Part shown: one piece after another, positions 32,355 to 44,208 of the stretch
Position numbering within the stretch: position 1 is the first letter of the stretch
How the letters are laid out: every line of letters begins with the position of its first letter
NCBI GenBank assembly: GCA_037176885.1
Contig: JAWWNJ010000097.1
Span: forward strand, 1 to 64,000
Length of the DNA: 64,000 nucleotides
Direction of reading: 5' to 3'
From: Favolaschia claudopus
Taxonomy: Eukaryota; Basidiomycota; Agaricomycetes; Agaricales; Mycenaceae
Position numbers and translations under genes: made by a program
Notes under the pieces: model-generated
The model's database searches: none
Told to the model about the DNA's origin: nothing
Seen by the model: the letters and a program-made list of their open reading frames with translations, nothing else

Positions 32355-35300
32355 TTAAAATGTTTCTGGAGAGGCATTCAAGAAATCGGCGCAGACAGTA
32401 TCGAGGTTCTGGGCAAGTTTCAAAGAGGTGTTGAACCCCCGGAGCCGCCGAGTCCAACGCGAATTGTTCAATACAACCGCCTTACCGTCCCTAAATTCGC
32501 CCATGATTTCTTGAAACCACCGCTCGCAATCTGATGTCCACCAGCCAACGTTCAACCCGGATCTAAAAAACGCGCCCGCCTGCGGCCACCATGACACACG
32601 CTTTTCTTGGTGTCCGCTTGGGTCCATAGGATTCAGCTGGTCTAAAGGATGATGTTAGCTAGGTGAAAGGCTGAACCAAAGAAAGATCCTTACTCATCTT
32701 GATTGAATACACGCCCAAAATGAGGTCCTCTTCCGCATGAGTCAAACGGTGGAACAAGACAGAGGTATTTCCCTGCTTGAAATGCCCCTCAGCTGTATCA
32801 ACGTCGACATCTTCCGCTGTGAGCTCCAGGTGAGAATCTGGGATGATCAAGCGGGCTAAGCGAGCGACGACACCTCCGGCTTGAAGAGCGAGTCGACCAC
32901 GGGGTGAGAGGAGGAAGCGCTCGAGAATATTCAGGTACCTCTCGAGATCATGCTTATCCGGTTTGTAATCCTCCGGACGAACACCGAGACTATTACAGCG
33001 ATGCAGGCCGGGCTGGTACGAAGACGACACAAAGCCTGGGATCTTGACGACGATATCGAAGGGAGCGCCAAGCGCGTGTACCTGCTCGATCAGGTCGCGC
33101 CAGTTTTCCCATTGGAGACGAACGACGTGCATCGCCGTGGCCGCGCTGTACACCACAATCATGCGTTCGCTTTTGACGCGGGGGTTGAGAAGATAGGCTG
33201 TAGAGCAGTGCTTGAGCTTGCTCACGTCGTGAAATATTTCAATCTTGACGCCCGACTTCTTCCAGATATCGCGAACAATATCTGGGTCACAGAGGTCGAA
33301 CAATTGGGCAGACATATCCTGCACTCTCTCCGCCCTGTGAAGCGAATGCACCAGCGCCCGGGCTGCATCACTCAGCGCCGCAGTGTTGGTGTTGTCTCCC
33401 AAGAAGCGGGCACAATGGTCGACACGTGACAGCTGGTCGGGGGTGAAACTGGCGCCTTGTGGGTTCACAAAGCCAAGGCGATCCTGTAAGACGTTTTCGA
33501 GTGGGAAGTTCACCAGGATATTCTCCGCCGTCTGGCGCAGGAACATGAAATCGTGGGCGTCCTCGTAGTACACATCGAGATGCTGAAGTGCAGCATTCCC
33601 ATCCCCCAAAATCGATGTATTTTGAAGTGAGAAGGTTGATTGTACTTGAACCGGTGGTGCCGCGGTGGACTCGCAGTCGGACGTTTGCGTTTGGGCGGGC
33701 AGTGGGAGGGTTGATTGTGCTTGAGCCGGTGGTGCCGCGGTGGACCCGCAGCCGGACGTTTGCGTTTGGGTGGGGACTGTCGCAGGAAGATTGCTGTTAC
33801 TTGATCGGACTTCAGCTGGTAGGTTATCGCTGCTGGCGTGGGTGCCGCTCCAGCCAATCATGTCGTCGTCGTCGTCGTAGTCCTCGTCGTAAACCACGAC
33901 TGCACCGGCGTCAAGAGGTTCGCAGAGATCCCATTCATTTTTGACTTCGTCGAAAGCGCGTTGCGATGAGGTAAAATTTTGCCATTCATCTTCAACCTCG
34001 TTTCGTGTCAGCGCTTTTCGTACCCAGAAGTCATTGATCTTCTCCCATATGAAGACTCGCGCGCCTTTCTTGGACGAGGGGCATTGTTGCTTCTTTGAAG
34101 CCTCAAGACGGGCGAGATAACTCTGTTTGGCTTGCCCCGATGCTGCCGCAAGTATTTTCGCATTGCGCTCCTGCCGCCGAGCGAAGAACTCAGTATAGCC
34201 CTGTCCCTGTTTCTGCCCGCTGTGGAGCTCTACAGGCGGGAGCTGAGGCTCGGGCTCGATGGTTGCCAAGTAGTCAGGGTTAGGAAGAACGCCCCATCTG
34301 CGAAACGTCGACTTGATGTAGACGTATTCTGTCATTCTGACGGGGGAGGGAGGGAGATTAACCAATGAGCGGACGTCACTCTGAACGTAGGCGGCGATAT
34401 GGCGCATGAAGGAATAATTCTCCAACCAGGAAGCCCTGTTGGTGGCAGACTGGCCGTCTTCGCCTAAGAAAAAGTAGATGGGGACGTGGATTTTGGTCTC
34501 GCCATTGAGCAGTAGCGAAAATAACCACTCGAGTTCCTGAACCATGCCCTCTGAAGTGTCGACAATCATCCCCGCAGGAGATCGGAGTACGAGCCCGACA
34601 GCTTCGTCCAACGAGTCTATGTGTCGATAATGAAGCCGTGTCGTTTTCATGAGCTCGGAGCGCCAGGTGTCGCGTTGGGGAGAACCATCGAGAAGAAGGA
34701 AGTGCATCACGACGGACGCAAACAAGGGCATGAATGCGTCGCGGGAGGAAGAAACAACCTTGACGAGTTCGCTTTGGTCGAGATAGGAGGAGGTATAACC
34801 AAACCGGCTCGGCCGAGGGGCTTTGGGGCAATACCGCCGAGGTTGTATTCTGCTAGCTTGCAAGGATAGCGATTCGAGCACAGCGATCAACAAATTCTCC
34901 AGATCCGTCCACTTTTTTATGATAGCGGGGGTCAGTGCCCAACGCGTTTCCTCGCCGTTGACCTGCGCTGACATTGGCAGCGAGCGTATGGACACGTCAA
35001 GGACATGCAGCAACGCGCCGCCATACGTCGGGAAGAGGGGCGTGCAAGCAAGATAACATGAGGTGGGGTGGGTCCATGTCGTCGTGTATAAAACTTCATC
35101 CGGACGCGATGCGGAGCGAGGAGGCAGGGCAAGGAGAGCGTTGCGATGGGCATTGAAGACCAGGAAGATGCCCATGTGATTCCGCACGATGCCATGAAAG
35201 TGGGCGGTGGACTGGTATTTGTAGGTTAGTATCAATATAGAGCTGGCAATCTCGGAAAGAAACTTACATTTAGTGTGTCTTTCTCTTCCTGGGAGAGTAT

Positions 35301-35726
35301 TCCCAGAGGAACGAGACGATAGGGCCCATTGTGGAATTCCCGCTGTGATCCAAGATCGGAGGTGAACGGGGACGATGAAGATGACACTGAAGGGACTGGA
35401 GGCAAACGGCTTGGCTCTGAGGGTGAGGGACCGGGCGGCAGACGCCTCGGTACCTGCTCCTGCTGTACGCGTCCGCGAGAGTTCGTGGTGGTCGGGTAGA
35501 AAGGAGGGACCGAAGAGGACGACGATGATATAGCAGAATCAGGGCCTGGCGGCAAACGCCTTGGCGCTGAAGATGAGGGACCGGGCGGCAAACGCCTCGA
35601 TCCCTGTTGTGCGCGTCCGCGAGAGGTCATTATGGTGGTGGTGGTGGTGGTGGTAAAGAGGAAAGAATAAAGTTGTTCGAAGACATCGTCGAAGATGTCT
35701 TCGAAAAAGAGAGTTTGATGTGACAT
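32355..35726 (-). CDS. Element-borne unknown protein, about 1,087 aa
   Basis: Exons 35726-35268, 35211-32694 and 32641-32355 join in frame (GTAAGT and GTAAGG donors). The N terminus holds four copies of a RLPPGP-type motif (RRLPPGP), whose DNA overlaps the element's 11-bp motif. The middle region includes RWALTPAIIKKWTDLENLLI and FMPLFASVVMHFLLLDGSPQ, resembling a family that is common next to agaric transposons and has no known function. A charged linker (GQAKQSYLARLEASKKQQ), an S/T/Q-rich stretch, and a C-terminal domain ending RWFQEIMGEFRDGKAVVL follow. A shorter start at 35630 (MTSRGRAQQ) is also possible; the extra upstream part is Thr-rich. Confidence 0.75.
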
Positions 35727-35790
35727 TGATGCGCCGGTCACGGATCATCGTCACCTATCGTCACACCTCCCTCCTCCTCCTCCGCCATCA

Positions 35791-36007
35791 AGTCCCGCCC
35801 ATGTAGTGCTGCGAGGCGTTTGCCGCCCGCAGTGCCCTGAGCCACGACTCTCTCGATGCTAGCCACCACCTACATACTACACGCTGGCGTTTCGCGCCAT
35901 ATCTTCCGCAGACAAGTCGCCATCGTCCGTCGGATCCCAAGTCCTGCTCTTGTGGTGCTGCGAGGCGTTTGCCGCCCCCAGTGCCCTAAGCCGCAACTCT
36001 CTCGATG
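35791..36007. repeat. 68-bp direct repeat, 149-bp period
   Basis: The segment containing GCGAGGCGTTTGCCGCC and AGTGCCCT(A/G)AGCC occurs at 35791-35858 and again at 35940-36007; weaker similarity (CGCCATCGTCCGT) extends the unit. Each copy carries one 11-bp motif of the element. The surrounding gap (35,727-36,257) has no gene. Confidence 0.7.
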
Positions 36008-36257
36008 GGGACCGTCTACTAGACTCTGTAACATCGCCTCTTCTACACCAGCGCTGCAGCCGTCGCCATCGTCCGTTGGCATCTTCGACCATCCGCCTGT
36101 CAAATATGATCTCCATTCACGAGCGCTGCTACCATACGTCTGCCGCTGGTAGAAAGCACTCGCTGGGGACTGACACGACCTCACTCAGAGTATTTCACGG
36201 GCACATTAGGGACAAAGGTTCGAGAAACTCTTTATTTTGACTACTACAAGTCACTAA

Positions 36258-38432
36258 TTACACCATACGATCAGTCGCTGCCACGAACAAGGCAAATACG
36301 TCCTTGGAAACCTCCAGCTCCTTCAATGCCTTTGGGGCCAGCGACCCGAGCCATCTGCTGTTGTACAGGCATTCGGGAAGACCTTTTGGAGCGGGTCGTT
36401 TGCCGTTTTCCTGGACTCGCTCCCGAGGAGCCGACTTGGTCCCATTGTGAAGTTCCTCAAAGCGCCGTCTCTGCGCGTCCACCAGGTTCATGTACTGCGC
36501 GATGGTGGACTCACGCCAGACACACAGCTTTATCTTGTATGTCTTGATCTTCTGGCCCTGGAGGGTATTCGCCTTTTCCTCTTCCTCGGACATTCCCTCA
36601 GCCCCAAGATATCGCAGAACCGCCAGCAATCGATGCCAGGTAGCAATATCATTCGCACCCTCCTCCGCCTTCAAAGCGATCACCGCTTCTATGGTGTTTT
36701 CACGATACAAGTATTTCTGTCCACATCATTCAGCGCGCGTACTTATCTGCGAAGCGAAATCACAAACCCTGTTCTGCGCATTGATATTCCGAGAGTTTAA
36801 GCGACGCAAAAACAGCACAATCTTTGCGCGAGCGACTGCCTCCGCCTTCGTCTCTATCCGCCCCTGTGCGTCCCACCATTTCGGCTGAAACAGGTTCCAG
36901 TCCCCGCGATATCGCTCCAGCTGCTCCCTCAACACAATTTCCAAATACTCAACCTGAATCTCGCCTTTCTCAACGTGTCTGCACGCCTTGCCATCCTCTT
37001 TGACTGTTTCGACGATAATCCTTTCAATCTGGACAACGTTCCACGCGGAACTCAAGTAACCGGGGTTGAAGTCCCATTGCCAATGCTTGAGAGTTGCATT
37101 GTCATCTCTACTGAACTCTTCTACTTCTTGCGCGGTCGCCGATTCGTGGAAGATGAAATCGTTGCTCTGCTCGACTTTAAATTTGCGATAAGTTGTTTGC
37201 CGCAATAGTGCCTAAATCGGTCAGTACTTTCTTTTGCCAACATGATTCTTTTCTTACATGTGCTTTGTTACACAGCGTCTGATTCGCAGGTTTAACTGCC
37301 TCCTTCCTCGCGGCCTTCGAGTCCGGTCTGACCTGCTTATTTTTCTGAGGAGTGTTCTGAGGAGAGACAACAATTTGCGCGCCAGTTTCTACGCTGGCAA
37401 TCTGGATCGACTGGACGGCCTCAACCAAATCCTGCACCTCCACGTCCAGCTTCGCTGCGAATCTCTTCAGCACGGGGTTCTCAGCCACAGCAGCCGGTAC
37501 CGCGGGAGTACGGGTTGGGGGTGTATCGGTTGGGAGCGGCGCGGGACCCTCGGCCGGAAGTGGAGCGGGATCGAGCGGGAGCTCGATTGTAGAAGGCTGG
37601 CCCGTCCCCAGCAGCTCGACGTTGACGCGTCCGCGACGTCTGGGCATCGTCTCAGTCTTGCGGCGTCCCGAAGCCTTGAGCTGCAAGCGAAGATGATTAA
37701 CTTCATCATCTCGCTTATGGACCTGTGCACGAAGCTGGCCGAGCTCGGTATCTCGTGTATTCTAGATATCGGTTAGAAGATCCACGACCCTACGCGAAAA
37801 CACATACGATTGCCTCTTGAAGCCCATATGTATGCGTGGACGCTTCTGCAGCTTGTCGCTGAGCCGTAGTCACTTGCTGGATCTGTAGCAGCACAGATTC
37901 AGTCTAATCCGTCACATATCTTTCAAGGGAACGTACCAAGCCGCTAACTCGCTCTTGGTCGTCCATAATCTGCGCGTGCAAGCCACTTTCATCGTAATTC
38001 ATTTTCTCAATACGTGCGACGGCTTCTTGGATCTGCTGCTGCAGATACTGAACCTCTTGTTGGCGATGTGCGAGACCGCCCTGTGCCGCTTTGAGCTCAT
38101 TGCGAAGAGCTGCGTTCTCTTGTTCCGCTGTGCGAACTCGGGCACGGAACTCTGCCGACATCTCCTTCCAATACCTCTCGTCATTGCGGGCCTGGTACAA
38201 GTTGGACGACGACCACAGTAATATAGACAACATAGAATCACGTACCACGTCAACTGCAGCCTGCTCAGGAGCAGGAATGGCGATTCTCTTACTGCTGGTA
38301 TGATCAACATTCTCCCTCACCGTCACCGTCTTGCGCGGCTGCAAACAATTCAGCATCTCGCGGACATGCAGCACGAGCCATGCGTACAGGAGCCTGATAC
38401 GGCGTGTCCATGGGCTCGTCGTCGTTGTCCAT
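36258..38432 (-). CDS. Element-borne coiled-coil protein, 624 aa, seven exons
   Basis: Exons 38432-38388, 38338-38246, 38191-37937, 37882-37808, 37761-37258, 37211-36768 and 36716-36258 all fit the frame (1,875 nt). It starts MDNDDEPMDTPYQAP. A long heptad-rich coiled coil follows (RVRTAEQENAALRNELKAAQ, then LQQQIQEAVARIEKM and LGQLRAQVHKRDDEVNHLRL), next a basic patch (GRRKTETMPRRRGRVNVELL), a Pro-rich linker, a Trp-rich domain (WQWDFNPGYLSSAW; WNLFQPKWWDAQGR) and a C-terminal helical domain. The basic patch plus coiled coil would suit a dimeric DNA-binding partner of the transposase, but that is inference. Confidence 0.75.
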
Positions 38433-39134
38433 AGTAACCTGACGCTGGCTGTTCCCGCGGCAGACGCGTGGAGCAGGAGACGAATGTATGGGAGATGGGG
38501 CGTAGGAAGGGGACAGGTTTCTTATATACTCTTAGTTACTGCACATCTCGCCCATTGTATTCAAATGGAGAACAACGAGCGCCTTGCTCAACGCCTTGCA
38601 CAATAAAAACGTCCAAATTGGGAGATACCCAAATTAGGACACAACTGATCGCTCGCTCGTATTCTCATTCCACTGTTTCTAGCTATTATCTTACAGTGTA
38701 AACGGTGTATGTAGACAGTAACAATGATATTAACATCTGGAGAACATCCCATTTGGACGAAATCGTGAACTTGAGTGAACTTGTGAGGATCTGGGGTCCA
38801 TCGGCCGTCGGCCGATGGTCCTTCGGCTAAGGGATGAGGGATCTTCCTGGAATTTCACACTCAAAAGGGAGGCAAACGAATTTATATCTGTACAGTACGG
38901 TACATGTGAGTAGAGTTACTGATTATATATATGTACGGTAATAAAACTTGAAGGAGGAGACTGCTCTCTGCGAAGTAAGTGTTAAGGAAAACTTCTGAAT
39001 TGCGGGTGCGAACAGTAAGTTGAGCTTGCGCGTCGGCGGCAAAGATTTCGCTTAACGGTGACTCGGTCCAAAGGGGTTGCAGGAACAATAGTACTAGTGC
39101 TGCATTGTATTTGGGACGTGTACAGAACAATAAA
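38433..39134. other. Non-coding gap inside the element, with a palindrome
   Basis: No gene was supported. It contains a CGGCAGACGCG variant of the element motif at about 38,458 and a palindrome at 38798-38818 (CCATCGGC-spacer-GCCGATGG) that shares its arms with the palindrome in the terminal repeats. Confidence 0.55.
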
Positions 39135-39925
39135 CTATGGTTTTCCCCGTCCCTTGCGCTGGTAAAATCACAACATGTCAGTGTAAGAAAGAGCGACTTG
39201 AACGATCTACATACCGGACGTAATTTCTTGACGTCCGTAAGGACAATCTGCTCCTGCGCGCGGGCCAGCTTCGCAGTCGAGTTCTTGCAGAAGCGCTGGG
39301 TAACTTTCTCCATAGGCCAGTATCCTTCATAATCCTTAACGCAGGGATACTTTTCAATAGTCTACGATGGATTAGCCCTGGAGTTGACGGCGATGATGAG
39401 ACTATTACCTTATCAATGATAGCCTGCTTGGCACTCGGCTCCTGAACGGTCCACGCGCAAGTGGGGTCCAGGATTTGGGCGCACTGGTCCTCGACAAAGT
39501 TCTGAGAGATGAGATGTTTGAGACCAGAATCAGCGGAGAGCTGGAAAACGTACCGAGAATTCGTTGCAGAATGCCTGCGTCCATCCGGTCATCGCCGCGA
39601 AGTCCGTATTCTTGATGCGAGAGGCGCCACACTCAGGAGTAGGAATTTGGACCATGAATTTGGAAAGGGTGAGGCCTTCGCACACCGAGTTGCTTGGGCT
39701 CGGAGGGAGGGAGGGCGGTTTGGCGAAGGTGACACCTTGCTTTGCTGCCTTTGCCTTTGGGGTTCTCTTAGAGAGAGGAGAAGCGAGAGGAGGGGCGCCG
39801 TCCAGATCTTCATGCATGAGCAGTGTCGGGAACGTTGGTGCGACAAATTCTGTGTGAGCGAGCGGGACGATGAGAGGTGGCGGAGGCGCCGCGACTTGCG
39901 CGACGAATCTTGGATCGGGCGCCAT
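39135..39925 (-). CDS. Element-borne unknown protein, 211 aa, four exons
   Basis: Exons 39925-39554, 39501-39409, 39361-39215 and 39158-39135 fit the frame, with GTACGT, GTAATA and GTATGT donors. The product has a Pro/Ala-rich N terminus (MAPDPRFVAQVAAPPPPL) and a basic stretch (SKRTPKAKAAKQG). A compact domain follows, with several Cys and Trp residues (TGWTQAFCNEFS, DPTCAWTVQEPSAKQAIIDK, YEGYWPMEKVTQRFCKNS), and the end is basic (RKGRGKP). No family was recognised. The last coding exon is only 24 nt. Confidence 0.7.
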
Positions 39926-40106
39926 GAGTGCGCAGAACAAGATGCTCTTGATGATGAGGTAAGTGATCAGCGGGCGGTATCCCCGTCGAGTTGGAGATGC
40001 AATTGTTCTCTATTCGTACGCGAGCCTTTTGTGTTTATTGTTTCTTGTACTTGGTCAAGGACCTTTATAAAGCGAGCTGCGTGCGCCACGAATCCGCAAA
40101 AGAAAA
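39926..40106. promoter_or_regulatory. Divergent promoter region inside the element
   Basis: This 181-bp gap lies between two genes transcribed away from each other (39.1-39.9 minus and 40.1-41.5 plus), so it likely drives both. It includes one AGCGGG word and a TATAAA (ACCTTTATAAAGCG, about 40,062-40,075). Confidence 0.5.
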
Positions 40107-41524
40107 ATGCAAGACCCCCATACAGAGAGCAAGATCGACTATCACCTGCAGGGCAAGCTCGTTGGTCATTCTGGGGCTGTTCTCGCTATATCTGTGCGCG
40201 ACGACGGCAAATACGCGGCGAGCGGAGGTCAGGGTCCTCTCCTCACCCTCCTTTCTCCTCACGCTAACGGCTCAAACCTCCAGGCACCGACGGGACTAGG
40301 GTCTGGGATCTGAAGACACTGCAGAGCGTCTCTCGAATCCCAGGATCCCCCGATATTCGTGGGGCAACGACATGCGTGTACTTTATCAAGCGCGAAGACA
40401 ATGTAGGCGAAGCGCTCGTAGGTGGAACCCAGGCCGGCTATTTGTTTTGCTGGCAGCAAGAAGATGTGGTGCGATCCCGCCTGCCAGATCCATGCGCTTA
40501 TTCTGAATAATTTGTTACTCAGGACGGAATAACTTGCTTCAAGGAAGTGTGGTGCCGCCAGTTGAACGAGCCCGCTGAAATTACCGGTATTGCGTTCGAC
40601 GAGGAGACTAACCGCCTCGCCGTTTGCCATCGCGGCGGGGTCTTCCAGTTATTTACTTTGAATTCGAAGATGGGCTTGGAGGAGCTGCTGATGCTGACGA
40701 TCCCAAACTGCACTCCCGGCTCCATTGCGTTTGGCGAGAAGCACGGAAACGAGCGTGAAGTGCTCATCTTTGGAGTCTACTGTGGGCTAATGTCAGTTTC
40801 TTTTGTCATGTATCAACGCGATGAAACACTCACCGGCTCGAAGATACTACTTCCGTGGAGCGCATCTCTCCTCTGCTGCAGAGGCTTGGAACCTGGGTTG
40901 CAGAATGTATGCTTGTGTTATATGTCGATGGTCGACGACGCTGATTTCGATGTTTTCTCCAGCTCCGCTATCGCAGTGGATAACGTCAAGAGTATTCTGT
41001 GCGTCGATGACCCGTCTACTGGCGTCCACGTCTACCGTATGCACGGCAAGAGCTACGAGCTCACAAACACCTTCTTCGTTCCCGTCGAGAAGCGCCCTCG
41101 TGTCCGCCAGGTGGCGCTCGCGGATTCGGGCCGCGTTATCGTGAGCGGTAGCGACCACGGTGCGGTCTATGTGCGTAGGCGTCGCAACAGCGAGTTGCTT
41201 GCCAAGCTGCAGGTTGACCCCAATGAGTATGTGCAGACGGTGACGGTGAGTACTAAAAACGACGACGACTAGATGGCTGGTGCTTATATACTGCAGGCAT
41301 CGGACATCGGAGGGGTGCCGACGATCTTCGCCGCCAAGTCAAGCGTGATAACTGGCGCGAATGACATCTTCGTGTATCGCCAGACGACGAAGAGCCACCG
41401 TCGTTTCATGGCGCGCATTGGGGCGCTATGCCTTTCCATTTCCTGGTACATTATTGTCTTTGCGGTGATGGCCTTCTTGTACGAGACTGTGGGGGTACGG
41501 TTGGCTTTGAATTTCCTCAAGTAG
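40107..41524 (+). CDS. Element-borne beta-propeller (WD40-like) protein with C-terminal membrane anchor, 382 aa
   Basis: Exons 40107-40227, 40284-40468, 40523-40791, 40844-40906, 40963-41245 and 41297-41524 sum to 1,149 nt in frame. The N terminus contains a WD-type repeat (LVGHSGAVLAISVRDDGKYA, then GTRVWDLKTLQ) and further beta-strand-rich blades (ITGIAFDEETNRLAVCHRGG, RVIVSGSDHGAVYV). The C terminus has one hydrophobic segment (IGALCLSISWYIIVFAVMAF), a likely membrane anchor. WD40 propellers are protein-binding scaffolds. Its presence between transposase and unknown genes within the terminal repeats suggests cargo or a helper. No exact family name can be given. Confidence 0.78.
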
Positions 41525-42246
41525 TCGAGTACACATTTAACAAGCGGCCAAAGTGCCCCATTCCCTCGTGCATAATCAGCGGTCAATCCTCTCAACGGCA
41601 AACGTCTAAGAGGGTTCACCTGTCGGCGTGCGACAGGGGACGAGAGTGCTAAGGAGCGCGCAAACCCGAACCGTCTCGACGGCAAACGTCTGAGATGGAG
41701 AAGGAAGAGTGACGAAGTGGCTGTGTCGATGCCGACAGAGGATCATCCGTCATCCGCGGCATCTTCCGGCGCCCAGGTCGCGCCGATGATGGACGATCAT
41801 GGATCACAGTGGATGGATGGCGGCATCTCTCGGCGTCCCATTTGGAAGAAAGCGCAAAACGCGCAAAGGCTCGCTTGAATTCACAACGGAGGTACATTAT
41901 CAATAAAATTCGTTGTAGTTATATATACGCTACGGGGACAATGCATACTATTATCACATAAATAATTGAGCGGTCTTTTCGAAGATCGAGTCTTCGTAAC
42001 TCTACGAAATTAACTGAGCAAACGAAGAAACGGAAAATAAGAATCACTTACTGCAAGATGAGCAGACGCGCGTTGTGCTGGGAGATGCAGAGCGCAAGCC
42101 GCCTTCGCGTAACCGTGAGGACATACGGCTGATATTAGCCTAAACCCATGAGGACACCGAGTCCGCTCAACGGCGTGAGGGCAGGAAGTGAATCGCTTCA
42201 AGCCGTGAGGGCAACGAGCCTACGAGTATTTGAGGCTCAGTTAATG
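41525..42246. other. Non-coding gap with element motifs
   Basis: The motif CGGCAAACGTC occurs at 41596-41606 and 41680-41690. A second degenerate series, CCGTGAGG(A/G)CA, recurs at about 42,113, 42,174 and 42,204. No gene was found. Confidence 0.55.
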
Positions 42247-42939
42247 TCAGACGGCAATTCGTTGAGGACGTACCTCCGAATGCGATTTTCGCGGCGGGCT
42301 GTTACGTGGTTTTGTTTTCCGAGTGCGCGATTGGGTTGCTCGGATGGAAGGCGATGCAGATTTTGAGGATGCAGGAGGCTGAGATGCAGTAGATATGGAC
42401 GTAGAAGACTGGGCTGCGTGTATGGAAGATCTTGAGGATGCGGGAGGCTGAGATGCAGTAGATATGGACGCAGAAGACTGGGCTGCATGTATGGAACTCG
42501 GCGCAGATGCTGGCGACGGAGCATGCTGGGACACCGACGATAAGAGAGTCAGTTAGCCGGAGGAACACCCAAAACACCAGTCGTAGGACACATACCTCGG
42601 ATATCTGGATGCTCTCAAGCTCAGAAATGAGGCGCTGGAGTCGCTCTGCATCCGGGGGAGACCACACTTGAGCGGGAGACCATTGCTCAAGAGCAGACGA
42701 CTGGAGGATGGATTAGAAGGGGATAACGGAGACGCGGCACGAAAGATACATACCTTGCAAACTTCCTCGCGTAGTTCCGCGAGGAACAAAGTTGAGTTGC
42801 GCATGAGAAGTAGAGAAGCCTCAGCGTCCACAGATTTGGTGCGTCTCCTTTGATAATCATACTTGTAAGGGTCGCTGCGAAGTTTGGGGAGGGATATTGG
42901 GCTGCCGAGGCGCAGATTCGAACGCGAGGGCCCCATCAT
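42247..42939 (-). CDS. Element-borne small repeat protein, 189 aa, three exons
   Basis: Exons 42939-42754, 42700-42596 and 42525-42247 fit the frame (GTATGT donors in both introns). The N-terminal half is helical (LLLMRNSTLFLAELREEVCK; DAERLQRLISELESIQISE). The last exon encodes a 23-residue Ser/Ala/Gln-rich tandem repeat (SSIHAAQSSTSISTASQPPA) from a 69-bp DNA repeat at 42365-42500, then a basic tail. No family recognised. Confidence 0.65.
42365..42502. repeat. 69-bp coding tandem repeat (two copies)
   Basis: GAGGATGC(A/G)GGAGGCTGAGA starts at 42365 and again at 42434, and the copies differ at only a few bases. The period is a multiple of three and keeps the reading frame of the minus-strand gene. 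Confidence 0.75.
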
Positions 42940-43748
42940 GAAGGACAACCGAAAAGGTGGAGCTGCTTAAAAGGGGCTTGGCCAAAATGTAAAAGACAAT
43001 AAGACAATAGAGCAAGCGGAACAAAAATCCGCGAGCAATTCGGCGGCGGTGAGCGAGTTTGAGGCGGCGGCAAGGAGAAGGCTTCAAGCTAGATAGAGCG
43101 AGTTGCATGTGCCGCGCTCGCGATGGCAAACATCGGTGAGCGAAGATGGTGCGCATGGCCAGCAAAAGATAAATAGCGACTGAAGAACCAGCGAAGACCA
43201 GGTTCCGACACTGAGCTTGCAGCGGCAGGCGTCTGGAGAATGCAGACCTCACGACGGCAGACGTCTGTGAGGCACTACCGAGCTCACGACGGCAGACGTC
43301 TGTGAGTTCAACAGTGGTGGTGGTGGAGTTGGAAGAAAATATGGAGAGGCGGGCCGGTGGAGTGCCGGGCCGGTGGACGATGACTCAGACGATGCTGTGC
43401 AGCAGGCTCCAAATTTGGCAAGTCCGCCTCATCCCATCTCCCTCACCGACTCCATCCAGCCCACACCAATATGGGTGTCAGACGTTTGCCGTCGACACCC
43501 ACGGTGCTGCGTTTGCTCCTGCAAGACGTTTGCCGTCTGCAGAGCATTGTCTGCGCGGATCGTCTGCGCGGATCGTCCGCGTGCGTCGTTCACGCGCATC
43601 ATGCCCGTGTCGTCGGTACCTCTTCGCTTCTTGACCTATTGTTCTTCATCGCATCCCCGTCGAGCCCTTGCTTTAATTGTCTTCCTTCTTATTGTGTGCA
43701 GCTCTTAAATAATCTGCTGAACTTGCACTTTCTCCCATTATCGAAACG
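42940..43748. promoter_or_regulatory. Intergenic region densest in the element's 11-bp motif
   Basis: Five copies of CGGCARACGYC or close variants lie here: about 43223, 43255 and 43290 on one strand, and 43482 and 43525 on the other. The region lies between two divergently transcribed genes, so it could be a control region or a transposase-binding cluster. Confidence 0.5.
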
Positions 43749-44208
43749 ATGGACTGCTGCTGCCCGAATCACCACCACCACCACCGCCAATCTTGCTCTC
43801 GCTCGTCTTCCAGGGCAGGGTCGTACCAGTCTAGCAAAACCTACAGATCCGCGTCCTCTACCTATCGTGAGTTTCTGCCAGAATCTCTGTTCGCGTATCC
43901 TGAGCTCTGTTTCCAGATCCGCGCCGCTGTTGCAATTTCGATATTTGCCCCATCTGCAGCGTCGCTCAGAATGAAGTTGCGTCCGCTTCTGCGGTCGTCT
44001 CCGATACCACTTCTCTGGCGGCTGATCACGGTGAGTATTTTGTTTGTGCTTGGTTTTTGGCCCTATGCTGACGATTTATGTAGGGCGCCTTCTGCCTCCT
44101 CTCTCGCCTCAATTTCTTTTCACGCTCTTCCTCCTCGAGGCACACATCAGTGGCAACTGGCTCCACGTTCTAGCTTACGTTGTAGTCCTTGTTACCTTCT
44201 TATTGTAA
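43749..44208 (+). CDS. Element-borne small Cys/His-rich protein with C-terminal hydrophobic tail, 118 aa
   Basis: Three exons, 43749-43866, 43917-44030 and 44084-44208 (GTGAGT donors in both introns; CCAG and GTAG acceptors), give 357 nt in frame. It starts MDCCCPNHHHHHRQSCSRSS and continues with PRRCCNFDICPICSVAQNEV. It ends in a probable membrane helix (ISGNWLHVLAYVVVLVTFLL) followed directly by TAA. The frame is broken across short exons, so it is easy to overlook. The C-x2-C pairs could bind metal. No family was recognised. Confidence 0.6.

Noticed and set aside
32071..32457. Open frames inside the terminal inverted repeats (starting MSRRPSADDPPMANMEPF)
   Set aside because: They are copies of the transposon ends; frames differ between the two ends because of a 22-bp difference, so coding is unlikely.
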